The notes under the pieces were generated by a model. That model was not told the origin of the DNA, searched no databases, and saw nothing but the letters and a program-made list of their open reading frames with translations. 64,000 nucleotides of DNA from Chinchilla lanigera (taxonomy: Eukaryota > Chordata > Mammalia > Rodentia > Chinchillidae): positions 19,701,449 through 19,765,448 of the forward strand of contig NW_004955433.1 in the NCBI RefSeq assembly GCF_000276665.1, given 5' to 3'. Position 1 is the stretch's first letter. Every line of letters begins with the position of its first letter. The position numbers and the translations under genes were made by a program. Of the stretch, positions 32,650 through 44,849 are shown in pieces.

Positions 32650-33015
32650 GTACATGTACACATATATTTGTAAGAACCATGTACCAATGTGAATATTGTA
32701 CAGAGATATTCATTGCATGTTATACATACTTGTGCATTGTTTAAAATACTTTACTTCTTCTCCCCAAATAAATTGTGTAAGTTTCCTTTTACACAGAATC
32801 AATCAATCAAATCACAGTCTTATTTCTTTGACATTTCTAGCAACATGTGATGTAACAGCCACTGTCAATTGTTATTGTTTTGTCTTGACACTCTGTATCA
32901 CTTTGAATGTTCTTGCTCTGATTTGCTTGTTTGTGATACTGGTATGCTGCTACAGTTCTATTTCTTTTTTGTTTGCTTCTCATTCACTACTCTCTTTAAA
33001 ATAAAAAAAAATTTC
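32650..33015 (+). mobile_element. Possible L1 3'UTR fragment
   Basis: It is T-rich, with CTGTCAATTGTTATTG and CTCTGTATCACTTTG words and an ending of TTTAAAATAAAAAAAAAT, like the L1 3' ends elsewhere in the window. No coding part is present. Confidence 0.35.
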
Positions 33016-36000
33016 TTAACTTTATCACTCAGAGAATTATAATTTCACACCATCTTGCATTTAGTTTCCAAAATAAAAAATTAAAATTTAATCATATACA
33101 AAGCATAACCTTGTGAATATGTTTCCAAAGCCACAAAGACACACAGGGCATTACAATAACACTAATAGAGAAAGGAAACAAATATGTTGATGGAAAGTGA
33201 ATATTTAAGATACAATTCATTGTATCCATTCTTTGATGAATTTACAAATTGAAGAGAGAGGAAGAGAAAATAAGCTGAACAGTTAAGTGTATGAAATAAT
33301 TCTCATGATGGAACGGGAGGCATAGCCACAGATACACATTGTTCCCTAAGAAGATAAACCAGGTAAATATAAAATTATCCTAGAGTCCTTATATGGCACA
33401 GATATTTATGATGTCCACATAAAAGATGAAGACAGAGGCCCTTTGATGTGATTATACACAACTGATGCATTCAAATATGCACTCAGCAGACGTTTATTTT
33501 ACATCCACTCAGTTTTCTATTTTATTCTCCATCACTGAAACTAGTGATGCAGAAATAAACAAGCTAAAATTAATGTTATCCTCATTGAGCATATCTGTTA
33601 ACAATAAATAGGGAAAAACAAGTAAGCTTTTCAAATCACACAAGTAAGCGTGGATCTAACCAAGTGTTGGAAGGAGGAAAGCACAAGATGATATAGAAAA
33701 TAATGACCATAAGGCCTAGGTGGATGTGTGGTGGTTCCATCTCTTACAAGGAAGCACACGTGACTCCCAGAGGATAGAGGAAGAATTGGCCATTGACACA
33801 GAAGGACAAAGGTCCCTAGTACAAAGATGGAAAGGGCAGAGCCTGAGGCAGAAAGGTGTAATTCTTGCATAGTGCAAATAGAAGTGCCCCAGTCAGATCT
33901 CCTTCACAGGCTACATCACTCATTTTCTAGCTTCTGTGATATTTGCTCAAAATTTGCAAATGCTCTTCTCTGAGTCACTGCCCCTGATCCAGCAGGAGGG
34001 CATTAGTGATCACTTGGTACTTTCCTGTTCAATTTTAACAGAAAATGGGCAAGTATGCTGACAATTCCTGATTAAAAAGTTGCAGCTATCAACTCAGCAT
34101 CCTCAGTGATGAAGGTCAACATCTCTGGAAGTTTTAGCTAAGGAAGATAAAATATAAGATAGATTTCATCAGTAGCTGTGGGAGAATTTCAGCCCATAAC
34201 TCTTTTATAAATTATCCTCACTTGTGACTAACTAGAGTGGAAGAGAAGTTGAGACTTTGTGTAGTAAATTTCATCTGAGAAGCAAGTACATCTCAGTAGG
34301 ATAAGAAATTTCCTACAGGATGCATGTTTGTTGTATTCCCAGGGCTGCTTTACTAGGGTGCTACATTGGTCCTCAAGACGCTGTGAATGATGCTTATCAC
34401 CATCTCACCACTGTTCCCTTCTGTGGAGAATATTTTCAAACAAACGGAGTTGACCTCAACTTTGAGCTGTCTCCTTTCCTCACCCCGTGGCAATGACATA
34501 GTCTGTGAGTACTTTTATCATGCTGGCCCTATTACCTGAAGGAAAGACTAAAAGAGGTGCAGAATTTCTTATGGACTTCTTTCAGAAGGTAGTCCTCATT
34601 GGAGATATTATTATGTAGCATTTCTCCTTCAACTTCCTACTTTGCTCACACTATTCTCTTCAAGCACAACCCCGTATAAATTACTTGAGCATATGTGTTC
34701 ATTGAAACTTGCTTGTGTGGCAGGGAATTAGACTGAAGTGAGTCTGCTCCGAGAATCGGCGGGTGGGGTACACTACAGTGCGGGGAAACACAGGGAGGAG
34801 GAATGGATCCACGAGATTGGAAAATGATGCTAAATTATACACCCATACATGAGTTGTTCTTATTTAAGGAGAACTGGTCTGACTTTGGCAAGAAAGCAGG
34901 TTCTGAAGAAAAATGAGGAAAAACGGCCAAAAATACCCAAATTTTGAGGTTCCGTTTTTTATTGATTAACGCGTATCTTTGAACTCTCTTTCAGAAAGGG
35001 GCGTGGTGAATTCATACATGCTAAAGTTCTCAATTAACAAGACTTTTCTGTCCAAATATCAACAAAAGCCTGGAGGATGAGACAGTGATTTGAGTCACAA
35101 ATTTATATTGCTCTCACTCACATTAAGTCTGATTAGAAATCATCAATTTTTTTTCCAGGATGGAAGAGCTGAAGCTACATCAAATCATGAGGCTTATCTT
35201 AATCCTGTGCAGGAAACCAAATTACTCGTGCTCAAGTCCTTAGCCTCCTCCGAGGTTTCCATTCACTCAGTACTTGCTCTTCAAATATTTCCTGAAGAGA
35301 GTTAATATATCTGCAGAGCTAATGTTTCAATCACTCCCTAGAAGTGCTAAGACACATTGCAGAAAATAACAACATTCCTGCCTTCACAGAGATTATATTT
35401 CAGTGTACACACTTCTACGAAAGTATTATTTTTCATGATGTAGTAACGATGTGGATTTGTTGTAGGATAGAGTTTGTCTTTTCCACAGTAATTTGTAAAG
35501 GCTGTTTGGGGTCACCTTGACTTTTTACTTTTAAGTAAAATAATTTTAAAAATATAGACACATAGTGGCCATTTTTAATGATGGATCACACTAAAGACAT
35601 ATAATATGTTATAATATTGTTTATTTGCAATTATCACTTGGCTGTTCTATTTTTAAATTAAAAATGTTTCATCTTGTAGAACTAAGGTACAATAAACTTC
35701 TCAAAAGCAATGAACCATCAGTGAAGACATACAGACATAGGAAAAGAGATTTTTCTGGAGCAGATTTATGAAAGTATTAAATATTAAAGGGATAATCCCT
35801 ATTGCTTTGCAGTTTAAACAGCAATAAGTGGATGTTAGGGTTCATTAAATGCTTCCATTTTACGACACGGTTTAATTTGTTTTGAAGTGTTTATGGAAAG
35901 AAAAAGGAAAAAGAATAGAAATGTCTCCTTCAAGGAGGATTTCTTTTTTTGCACTAGATACACTTGGAAGGAATATATTTATGCCCATAAATATTTTGAA

Positions 36001-36104
36001 TTTGGTGAGTTTGGTTGGCAGGTGAAAACCGGCAATTGCTTTACAGTTGTAGAAATTGAGTCTTTCAGAGCTAGATCTTCTGGTTTTAATTTTGCTTTAA
36101 TCAT
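33016..36104. other. About 3.1 kb, repeat-poor, no gene seen
   Basis: The longest stretch without clear repeats. 34740-34830 holds several CpG sites in a GC-richer patch (GAGAATCGGCGGGTGGGG), unusual for this window. No reading frame with a known domain was found. Confidence 0.4.
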
Positions 36105-36235
36105 CTTCTGAACATGTGGACTTATGTAATTTGCTTAAATGTTCTGATCTTCTATTTTATCATCTGTAAAATTATTGTAAAGTCAAAATTCATATGCATA
36201 CATGTTAATGAATTAACTCATTAAATCTTTTTGGC
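36105..36235 (+). mobile_element. MIR fossil, sense
   Basis: GACTTATGTAATTTGCTTAA, TTTTATCATCTGTAAAATTA (36156) and AATGAATTAACTCATTAAAT (36207) follow the MIR order. Confidence 0.65.
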
Positions 36236-36359
36236 GTACAACATGACATATTAAGGCTTCAATGTATGTCACTGTGCATAATTATTGAAATAAATGCACT
36301 CTGTGGTGGATTTTGTCTTTAGTCCTTTGATGGTTTAACACACTGTATCTTCCTAAATT

Positions 36360-36485
36360 CCAGGCAGGCATTACTTTCATTTTCCCATGTACATTTACAT
36401 TTGACTGCTAAGGACATAAATAAGTGGCTTAAAGAAAGTTTGTGTGCTACAGGAGCGAATGAGACCAGACAATTTGTTTCCAAAT
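36360..36485 (-). mobile_element. Possible MIR fossil, antisense
   Basis: CATTACTTTCATTTTCCCAT, GACTGCTAAGGACATAAATA and AGTGGCTTAAAGAAAGTTTG loosely follow the reversed MIR core. Confidence 0.4.
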
Positions 36486-36585
36486 TCCTTGCCTGCAACC
36501 ATTACAAGGCGACAAAACAGAACAGTTTTTGGATGACGCGCACAGGCAAGAATAAGTGAATGCCAGAACAAATGTATTCACTAGG

Positions 36586-36663
36586 GGGCTGGGGATTTAG
36601 CTCAGCGGCAAAGTACCTGCCTGGCAAGCACAAGGTCGTGAGTTTGATTCCTGATACCCGAAG

Positions 36664-36694
<31 letters not shown>

Positions 36695-36697
36695 GAA
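36586..36697 (+). mobile_element. ID-type SINE with perfect 19-bp duplication
   Basis: A young ID copy with an (AAAC)n-rich tail. The duplication AACAAATGTATTCACTAGG is exact at 36567-36585 and 36698-36716. Confidence 0.97.
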
Positions 36698-36716
36698 AAC
36701 AAATGTATTCACTAGG

Positions 36717-37849
36717 AAGTACATATTTGAAGCATTTTCCTGATGAAAAAGAGGAGAAAGTTCTTTATGAACTCTAATTTCACTTTAGGCTTTGGTTGTG
36801 GACCCATTCCTCCTTCTTTCCTTAAATGCTTTTAAAGAGCACTATTGAACCAATGCCTTTGAAAATAAAGTTGCCTCTGCCAAAGTGAATAATAAAATAA
36901 ATGTTCTCATTTACGTGATTATAAACACTGGATACTTAAAAATATTACAGCTTTTGAAATAATAATTATACTGCTTTGGAATTTCAAGAGGTGATAAGAT
37001 ATAAGTTAAATAATTTAAAAATACAGATAAATTCCCACAAAGAACAGGAATGATTAAATATATGGTTTTTAAATTTTATGCATGAATTTAATTTTAAAAC
37101 TAATTGAATGAGTATAGGGATATTGATGTGAAAAAGCACAAAACTAACTATTTTAATCACTACCTAATTAATATCCTATAATGATATTGGGAATATTTTC
37201 TTATAACTTTCCCATTATATTTATCATACTAGATCTTATCAATTTATTTAAAAATCAATTACTAGTGCTTTAATCAATTACTAGTGATCCATGCATTCCT
37301 TATATCAATACCTACTTAGTTATTGTCCTTTTATAAGATATTTCAGTACATAAGAGGAATGAAATAATAAATCAGGTAGTAACTAAACTTAGAGTAGTAT
37401 AAATTGATCAGTACACTTTAATAGTAATAAATGGAATCAAGACCAATTTTCAAAAGAAGATCTTCAAATAAATATTTTGAAGACCTTTTCTTATAATATC
37501 ATTAAAAAGTTCAAATGAACATTTTAGAGATGACCTATACTGAGAAAAATTATAGAAGTACGTGCTCTCATAAAATAAAACATGATATCGAATCTAATCA
37601 CCTTCTATAGATTTGATTAAAAACTTCTGATTCTTTCCCCTAGTGCATTTCCAAGGGTTTGGTTTCTATTGAAAACGTTGGAAATCCCATCTATCTCACT
37701 AAATAACCATGATTTTTTCATATATAGACAAACATCTAAGGCGGAGTTTTATCTGTTACCTAAAATATGAGGATTATGCAAATGTTAGTTAAGGTTTTAT
37801 TCTAAAACAACTCCAACAAGCTTCAGAATTTTGATTAATTCATTTTCTT
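36717..37849. other. No gene seen
   Basis: Very AT-rich. A short direct repeat (ATCAATTACTAGTG) occurs at 37254-37267 and 37273-37286. Confidence 0.5.
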
Positions 37850-37936
37850 TTCTTCCTTTTTTACAGAGCTTAGGATCAAACCCAGGACCTCTCACATGCT
37901 AGGCATGCTCTCTATTGCTGAGCTTCAGCTCCAGTT
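37850..37936 (-). mobile_element. Old ID-type SINE fragment, antisense
   Basis: Following a T-rich stretch, GGATCAAACCCAGGACCTCT at 37873-37892 and TTGCTGAGCTTCAGCTCC follow the reversed ID head, with several differences. Confidence 0.65.
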
Positions 37937-38019
37937 TGATTAGTTTTCTTTTGACTCTCATACACACAAAATATATTGAAATAAATCATCAGATTTGTTT
38001 GACAATCTTCAGTACTAGA

Positions 38020-38660
38020 TATATATTGTCCACTTATACTGCTAAAACCAAATATTGTTGACTGGGTAATTTCTAAGAAAATAAATCTATTTTCTCACAG
38101 TTCTAGAGACTCAGAAGTCCAAGATCAAGTCACTAGCTGATTTTGGTTGCTGGTGAAGGCTGTTTTCTGTCCCCAGATGGTTGTTTGTTGCTGCTTCTTT
38201 CAGAGGAAAGAGACTCTGCCCTCATCCAGCTGAAGGTAGAAAGGTGTGTGATAGCATTATACGAATGTGTAAGTGTGATTGCGTATATGGGAGTGTGATG
38301 TATGTGTGTGTGTGACAGTGGACACTGAACTCGGAGCAGGGTCTTTGCACTGACCTACATTCCCAGACTTTTAAAATTTTTAACATTTTTTAAAAGCACT
38401 AAATGGTTAATTTACACAAACTGCCACCTGGGTTCAAACTTGCAATCCTCTTACCTTAGTTTTCCAGAGTCCTGGGGTTATAGGCACAAACCACCAAAAA
38501 CCCACCTGTGACATCTATTTCATAAGGACCTTAATCCTATTCATAATGAGATGTTCTTATGGCTTAATCAGCTCTTAAAGACACCACTTCTTAGTGTAAT
38601 CATATTGACAAAACCTAAATTTTGAAGGAGACACATTTAAACCAGAGCATAGCCATTCTA
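38020..38660 (-). mobile_element. MLT1/MST-like LTR relic, antisense, split by B4
   Basis: ATTGTTGACTGGGTAATTTC (38053), AGAAGTCCAAGATCAAGTCA (38113) and TCTGCCCTCATCCAGC, then after the B4, ATAAGGACCTTAATCC (38522), TAATCATATTGACAAAACCT and CAGAGCATAGCC. The order is that of a reversed MaLR LTR. Confidence 0.75.
38315..38505 (-). mobile_element. B4-like SINE inside an MLT1-type LTR
   Basis: A reversed ID-like part (ACTGAACTCGGAGCAGGGTC, GACCTACATTCCCAG) is followed by a reversed B1-like part (GCAATCCTCTTACCTTAG, TCCTGGGGTTATAGGCAC). LTR sequence flanks it on both sides. Confidence 0.7.
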
Positions 38661-39039
38661 ACAAATGTCACACCCCACCAGGGCAATTCTGTATGTGCTT
38701 TGCATGAAGAAGGAGAATCCTGTCTTGCATCAAGCACATATGTGCACCAAGATGTTTTACTAGCAACATTACCTAGTATAATAATAAAACTATTAATAAA
38801 ATATGCTCCACTCTTTTATGAATCACATTATGTCTTGCACAGCTATCATATTGCATTTTATTCTAAAATAAGTAGAATAGGATCATTCCTTCTACAAATG
38901 GAGAAGCAGAGAGAATAAGGAAGTAGTAAGTTGACCCCAATTTCTGTGGGGTTCTGCTTGCACATATTCAATCAATCAGAGCTCAGTTATGTATTTTCTT
39001 TAAATTGCACCTGCAGAGACATTTTTGTTGTTATTGTTT
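38661..39039. other. Nothing recognised
   Basis: AT-rich. Right of the MLT1-like relic. Confidence 0.5.
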
Positions 39040-39275
39040 CCTAAAATATACACTATAAAAACTATTTACGTAAAATTTACATTGTGTTGGACATTATAAA
39101 TAATTTAGAAAAATGATTTAAAATGTACAGGTATATATGCATAACTTGTAAGTTAATATCATAGTATTTTTTATACAGGACTTGAAGATTCATGAGTTTA
39201 GTGTCTATGGTTCTGGAACCATTTAGCGTCTAAGGTTCTGGAACCATTCCCCATAGATACTAAAAAATGACTGTC
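39040..39275. mobile_element. Tigger-like DNA transposon fossil
   Basis: AACTATTTACGTAAAATTTA (39059), ATTATAAATAATTTAGAAAA (39093), ACAGGACTTGAAGATTCATG (39175) and TTCCCCATAGATACTAAAAA (39247) follow in order an ancient non-autonomous repeat that I associate with the Tigger/MER group. A 25-base tandem duplication lies within it. Confidence 0.6.
39201..39250. repeat. 25-base tandem duplication containing a palindrome
   Basis: Two neighbouring units share GTCTA(T/A)GGTTCTGGAACCATT. Each unit holds the inverted repeat GGTTC-TG-GAACC. Confidence 0.85.
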
Positions 39276-39817
39276 ATTTCATCTTACTTTTTAAAGTGAG
39301 TATGTTTTCCATGGGCCCAGTGTCCAGCATCAGTTCTTTCTGGAGTTCCTATGAAGGGGAAGCACATGGATGACCATAGAGTGGAGGGTGGAGAGATAGG
39401 CTTAGGAATTTTCATCTCAGTTTATTGCCCAGGTGTCTTCTGTAGAAAAATGAGTGAGAAGGGCATGACAAACCAGACCACCTTGGGTCCTCCACTGTTG
39501 CACTAGGGCTTCCAGAGCTCCCTCTTCAACAAGCCTGAGTTTAAGCAGTAGACTGTCTTTGGTGATCTTCATGACTGGAAGCTAAGTTTGAAGGCCTGCA
39601 TTTCACCCATGGATATGGAACCTTCCTGCCAATTCAACAATGAACAAATGGAAAATGGGTTTAAATGTCTTGGTCACTAACCCAGACCAGGTTTGACAGT
39701 TTCTCCACCCTCTGGCTCTTTAGGGCATATAACCCACTGGAAAGAATCTCAGAGTTATTTGGGTACTTTATTTTATGGCTTTCAAGTTTACATTTTAAAT
39801 TTTATAGGTTTTAATCA
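39276..39817. other. Nothing recognised
   Basis: Balanced composition, short frames only. Confidence 0.45.
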
Positions 39818-39855
39818 TATATATATACAATTAAAATATATATAATATATAACTG
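39818..39855. repeat. TA-rich tract
   Basis: Alternating TA with small interruptions. Confidence 0.8.
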
Positions 39856-39874
39856 TGGCCTTCAAACTATTTAT

Positions 39875-40032
39875 GTATGTATGTATATATGTATGTATGT
39901 ATGTATGCATTGAGTCAGGTCTTGCTATGTAGTTCAGGCTGGCCTTGAACTAATTACATAGCCCAGACCGGCCTCAGACTTGTGGCAATCTTCCTACCTC
40001 AGCCTCCCACAGGCATGCACCACCACACCTTC
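39875..40032 (-). mobile_element. B1-type SINE, antisense, with (TATG)n tail
   Basis: The tail is a TATG tract (39875-39910). Then TTGAGTCAGGTCTTGCTATG, CAGACCGGCCTCAGACTTGT and CCTCCCACAGGCATGCACCA show a reversed B1 with a small deletion near CCCAAGTGCTGGGATTA. Confidence 0.88.
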
Positions 40033-40134
40033 CCTGAAACTATGTTAGAGTGTATAATTTTCTTTTTTTCTCTCCAGTGCTCTAAGTTTTAAATCTCATA
40101 ACATGCTTTTCATAATGAAAATAATACCTTTAAT

Positions 40135-40340
40135 ATTTCCAAGGATCCCTTAAGTTCATTACCAGAGTATATGCAACTTTGTAGACATTAGGTTAAATGC
40201 TTTATAAAGGTTTTTACCCAGGGACAAAAGTGTTTTTCATCTTATTTCACATTAAAGAGAAGCATGGCTTGGCCAGTCTCAGGGACTTCCCCACAGTCAC
40301 GACTCAAGCTTCAGTTCCAGCATTACACTCGCACGTGGCT
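40135..40340 (-). mobile_element. Possible MIR fossil, antisense
   Basis: TTAAATGCTTTATAAAGGTT, then TCACATTAAAGAGAAGCATG, GACTTCCCCACAGTCACGAC and CTTCAGTTCCAG loosely match the reversed MIR order. Confidence 0.4.
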
Positions 40341-42234
40341 TTCTTCCTTCTTCCTTCAAGCGACAGAAATATAACAGTAAGACACGATGACGTACATAAT
40401 GAGATTCCGCAATCTGGAAAAGCGTGGATCTTATTATTGACCCAACTATCCGGTAATCAGCAGTGCCCAGCACATAATCTGCGGAGAACTGCTGAAGCAT
40501 TTAGCAACTCTGTCTCCTTTCGTGAAAGACACTCCCTTTAAGGTCTAGTCGATAAGTGAAGAAAATAAATATACTAAAACAAGTAAAAGAAAACAAATTT
40601 AATATGATTTCTTTATTTCTCTGGAAGTTTCAAAAGAAAGCACATACTTGTTAAACCTTTGAAAGTCATAAACTTACAAGATCAAATCCCAAATCATTAC
40701 TTCCAATGTTGAAATTCCCCCAAATTAAAATGTCTAACGTCTAAAGTATCAAAACACACAATTCCAAAAAGATTAGAAGTTGGGGATGTTGACATCATGA
40801 AAAACAAAACATCCAAAACTACAACTCCTATTGGAACAGAGAGGAAATATTTGAGGGTAGAACGCAGAATTTGGGGAAATGGAATACTGCATTTTCAGCA
40901 GGATACCTGCAGGATAAGCAGGACACATTGGATCATTGCTTTGTGTTAGGCAAAATCAATATGTCAAACCCAGTAAATCATGGTTTCGGTGTGTCTGCAG
41001 GGTGTTTCCAGGAAAAGCTACAGTGTGACTTTTCGAGTAGGTGGAGAAACTCGCTCTTATTATGAGTGGGCACCATCCAATTGATGGAGGGCCGAGAGAG
41101 AGAGTAAATATAAAAAACAAACACACAAAGAAACAAATCATCAACAAACCAATCTAAACAAATCAATCTAAGAGATGGGATAGAGTTTCCTTTGGTTTCC
41201 TTGGACATCAGTACTATAGGCTCCCAGGCTTTGGACTCCAGGACTTGTGTAACTATTCTGTGACAGTTATGCTTGTGCAACTGTTGTTAGTATTTCTGAG
41301 TTTACAACCAAAAGTACATATGTTTTTGGTGCTTAAGAAGAATTTTGTCATATGTTTCTGTATTTCTGAAATAAAGTCCATTTTAAAAGTGTAAATAGAT
41401 GTCTTTTGAATTCCTTTTGAAATCATCAATGGCAGAATTATATTTTCAGAATTTGGCTTTTCCACAAGTTTATGGATTTTGGAGTTGATGAAGATTATGG
41501 ATTTTTATCTTCAGGGATTTCAACATAGCTTATGGCATTTGGAATCTTTCAGGATGATAACTATTAAAAAGTACTGAGACAGATTTATTTGGAATTCTGC
41601 TGTAGGAATGAGAAATATCAGCATAAAACTGAGCTTCGTACTGTTTACTGGGGTGGGCTAAAGGAAAAGCACTTAATGGGTTAAGGGGAACTGGTTCCCA
41701 TGATCAGGCCATCTTCTTTTGTTACATGTCTTATCTGAAGAAAGAAACAGGCTTTTCATATCTTTAGGACAGTAGGGAGTTTTCCAAGTTGGTTAGTCAC
41801 CAACTTGTGAAGTCAGGCTCTTAACCTCCCTTAGCAACTGGAAGCCAAGAGAATCAGTTCCTGTAGGTGCTTGCATGGGAAAGATGCAGCTCCTAGGTCT
41901 TGGGGAGATATTTCTATATGGTAAAATGTTCACAACTCTAAGAGTCAGAGCAAAGATTTATAATTTCAGGCTTGTTAAAATAAGTACACTAAGGAAAGGA
42001 CCATCGGTTGCCTTTAGAGGTGTTTTGGCAGAAATACAAGGGGTGATTGAACTATGTGGTGAGTGTCTAAAAAAATCTACTACAGTAAATGATGTATTTC
42101 CATTAATGCCTCTTAAAAAACCTGCCCTTCATTTTAAACGCACTTCTCCTTTCCTTCTTGCCACTTTCTGAAGCAGCTCTGGAAGTCCTTTTTTGTGTCA
42201 TTATGAAGTTTAGTAGAAAAATATCATGCTGTTA
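40341..42234. other. No gene seen
   Basis: Several short frames (40197-40541, 40871-41065, 40978-41280 minus, 41875-42171) overlap on both strands without recognisable domains. A TGACGTAC word lies at 40388-40395. Confidence 0.45.
41060..41110. mobile_element. Possible LTR scrap
   Basis: GGGCACCATCCAATTGATGG at 41069-41088 resembles a word common in a rodent LTR family. The surroundings do not extend the match. Confidence 0.25.
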
Positions 42235-42600
42235 AGGTTTGTGTCTAGATGTCCCCCCAAAGCCTCCTGTGGTTGTAGGGTGTTTTTTGCGGGTGGCTGA
42301 ATCTAGCGTGTGTGACTGATTCAATGCTGGGATTAAGGGTGTGAGTGCTGTACTTGCCCCAAGGCAGGTAGCCTGCATACAATATAAGGGACAGAAAGAG
42401 AGAGACCCTGTGCTGCTTTTTCTGTCTTCCACCCCATGAATTGCTGTCCCTCTCCTGTACTACCCTGCCTTAGATCCAGCTGATTATGGACTGAAGCCTT
42501 TACAAACAGTCAGCTAAATAAACCTTTCCCCCTTTAACTTTGGATGTCAGGTATTTTGCCTCAGCAATAAGAAAAATAAATAATACAGCTGTCCAGTGCA
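42235..42600 (+). mobile_element. MaLR-type LTR, sense
   Basis: Starts TTAAGGTTTGTGTCTAGATG, has TCCCCCCAAAGCC, an ATAAACCTTTCCCCCTTTAA polyadenylation-type region, and an end with TATTTTGCCTCAGCAATAAG. Confidence 0.7.
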
Positions 42601-43002
42601 ATCCAACAAAAAGCGAGGCTGGTAAAAACATGGTGTGGTGTTGTTCTCTGCTCCTTATTCACCATGAGGCTTCTGGCTGTTCCTCACAGGCAGACAACCA
42701 ATAAAGGTCAACATTTTGATTTAATTTAGGACATTGAGGCAGCTCAAGTAAAGCAGCTCAAGTAAAGACTCACTAAAGAGAACTTCTGGAACTACTTCTG
42801 AGTGTGGTAAGAATGATGGAATAAGTTCATATAAGTGAGAATGAATGTTTTGAGGGGGATTAATTGTAATGTGTCTTTTACTGTAATAATTATTAAAAAA
42901 ATTTAATGCTCACTCTATTTTATGATAATGTAATGCAAAGTAAATCTTTTGGGGGACAGTGAGCTTCCTTAGAAAGGTCTGGGCCCATCAAGTAGACATA
43001 AC
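42601..43002. other. Nothing recognised
   Basis: AT-rich apart from a short direct repeat (AGCTCAAGTAAAG twice near 42742-42768). Confidence 0.5.
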
Positions 43003-43176
43003 TTTTTTTGTTTGTTTGTTTGTTTGTTTTCATTTTTTCAGACAGAGTCTTGCTATGCAGTTCAGGCTGGCCTTGAGTTCACTTTGTAGCCCAGGTTGGT
43101 CTTGAACTTGCAATGATCCTCCTGCCTCAGCCTCCTGAGTACTGGGATTATGGTAGTGCCCCACTGCACCCAGCTC
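43003..43176 (-). mobile_element. B1-type SINE, antisense, with (TTTG)n tail
   Basis: TTTG-rich tail, then CAGACAGAGTCTTGCTATGC and a complete reversed B1 ending CTGCACCCAGC. AGACATAACT (about 42993) and AGACATATCG (about 43181) may be the duplication. Confidence 0.92.
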
Positions 43177-44322
43177 TGAAGACATATCGTGAACCAGTAA
43201 AGGTGGCACTAGATTTTGGTAAAGTTCTCAGTACCAAGAGTGGGGAGGAGTTGTTCATGCCAAGAGGATTTTTAGTTCTCAGAATCCAACCTTATTCTAA
43301 CTTTGTTTCTCAAATTTAGCTCATGGACAAGCTTTGAAACCATGGAAACTATATATAAATTTATTTTATACCAGTAAAAGAGTTTTCATTTTTATGTAAC
43401 TTTCTTTATTATGCCCTAAAACCACTTGTTAATTTGTTGAGTCATGTCCCAAACTACAGGTAGACTTGGTTTAAACAGTTTTTAGGTTGACTGTTAAAAA
43501 TGCCACTGGAGATGAAAAGAAATGGGTAAAATCTTTACACAAATATTTAAGGCAGACTTTCAGATCACAGAATTCAGAAATTATCTTTTTTAACTTTTTA
43601 TTAAACATATAATATGTATACTGTATTGGCCACAATGACTCCCCTACCCCGATGTGATATCACTAATGCTTCCTTGGTAGATCATGACCCAGGAAGAGAG
43701 AATCTACACTTAACACTTCTCTGTCTTCTGTAACTTTATCCTTTCTCTGTATTTCTAGGTGATTTTGAGCTGTATTATGCAGAGCAAACCTTTATTTCGG
43801 TTCCATATGCTTGTATTACTGTCGATTTTTACAAGCCCCACTGAATTGTGATTCTCTCAATAGACTGCACTCTGAGGCTTTGTCTTTTATAGGACCATTT
43901 TGCTGCCACAAATCTGTTCTTTTGTGTCTATCTGCAGATTTCTGTTGTTTCTTCAATATCTGTCTCAGAGAGCATGTTTTCTAAGGTTTGTCACCTTACA
44001 GTCTTTACACCACATTTGGGTTTATTATCATCATTGTTCTTACCATGTTCCAATTGCTTCTTACAAGTGGAATTGTGAACTCTGTGAAATTAGAAATCAA
44101 TACAACTCACATTATTATACACATTGGGAGCTGTGACTGCCCTGGAATGAATTTAAAAATTCAAGATGGCAAAAGAATATTACATACCCATAGCTATTTA
44201 GCATCACTGGATTTGAATTTCACCTGAACTAAATTTTTGCAGAATGCTAGAGATTTGGCATGTGTTTTAAGAAAGAATTGTGTGTGGGTGTGGAGACATT
44301 GGGATATGTTATATTTAGTTCT
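43177..44322. other. No gene seen; possibly old LINE sequence
   Basis: 43590-44230 reads like decayed antisense LINE sequence left of the L1M fragment, but I cannot anchor it. Confidence 0.35.
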
Positions 44323-44729
44323 GCCCTTCCCTTCCTGTCCTTTTCTCCCTGCCTTTTATCTTTTCCTTCTTTATGTCTCTCTTTCTTTTTTCTCTCCTTC
44401 CTTGCTTCCCTCCCTCCCTTCCTTCATCCCTCCTTCCCTTCCTTCTTTTCTTCCTTCCTACTTCACTCCCTCCCTTCCTCCTTTCCTTCTTCCCTCCTCC
44501 CTTCCCTCCCTCTTTCTCCTTTCCTTCCTTCCCACCCTCCCTCTCTCCCTAACCTTCATTCCTTCCTTCCTTCCTTCCTCCCTCCCTCCCTTCTTCCCTC
44601 CCTCTCTTTTTTCCTTCTTTCCTTCCATCCATCCTTCCTTCCTTCCTTCCTTCCTTCCTTCCTTCCTTCCTCCCTTCCTTCCTTCCTCCCTTCCTTCCTT
44701 CCTTCTTCTCTTTCTTTTTTTCTCTTTCT
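44323..44729. repeat. About 400-bp polypyrimidine tract, (TTCC)n-based
   Basis: Nearly uninterrupted C/T over about 400 bases, with a purer TTCC core at 44560-44705. Open frames across it on both strands (Ser/Leu/Pro-rich and Arg/Lys/Glu-rich) are products of base composition, not genes. Confidence 0.97.
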
Positions 44730-44849
44730 GCTTTTGGTAGTAACAATGCTTAAGATTTCCTCTCTTAGAAATTTTAATCATACAATAAAATATTATTTAC
44801 CATAGTTGCCATGTTGGACATTAAATGTTCAGAATTTCATCTCACACTG

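Noticed and set aside
37254..37286. Direct repeat ATCAATTACTAGTG as a target duplication
   Set aside because: Only five bases separate the copies, so it is a simple tandem slip and not an insertion scar.
40197..40541. 114-codon frame as a small gene
   Set aside because: No domain or splice context. It overlaps a MIR-like stretch, and an antisense frame is open over the same bases.
44237..44805. Long open frames of 167 and 181 codons rich in Ser, Leu and Pro, and Lys/Arg/Glu-rich frames on the other strand
   Set aside because: They are produced by the TTCC-type polypyrimidine tract. There is no domain, and overlapping frames are open on both strands, as expected from composition.
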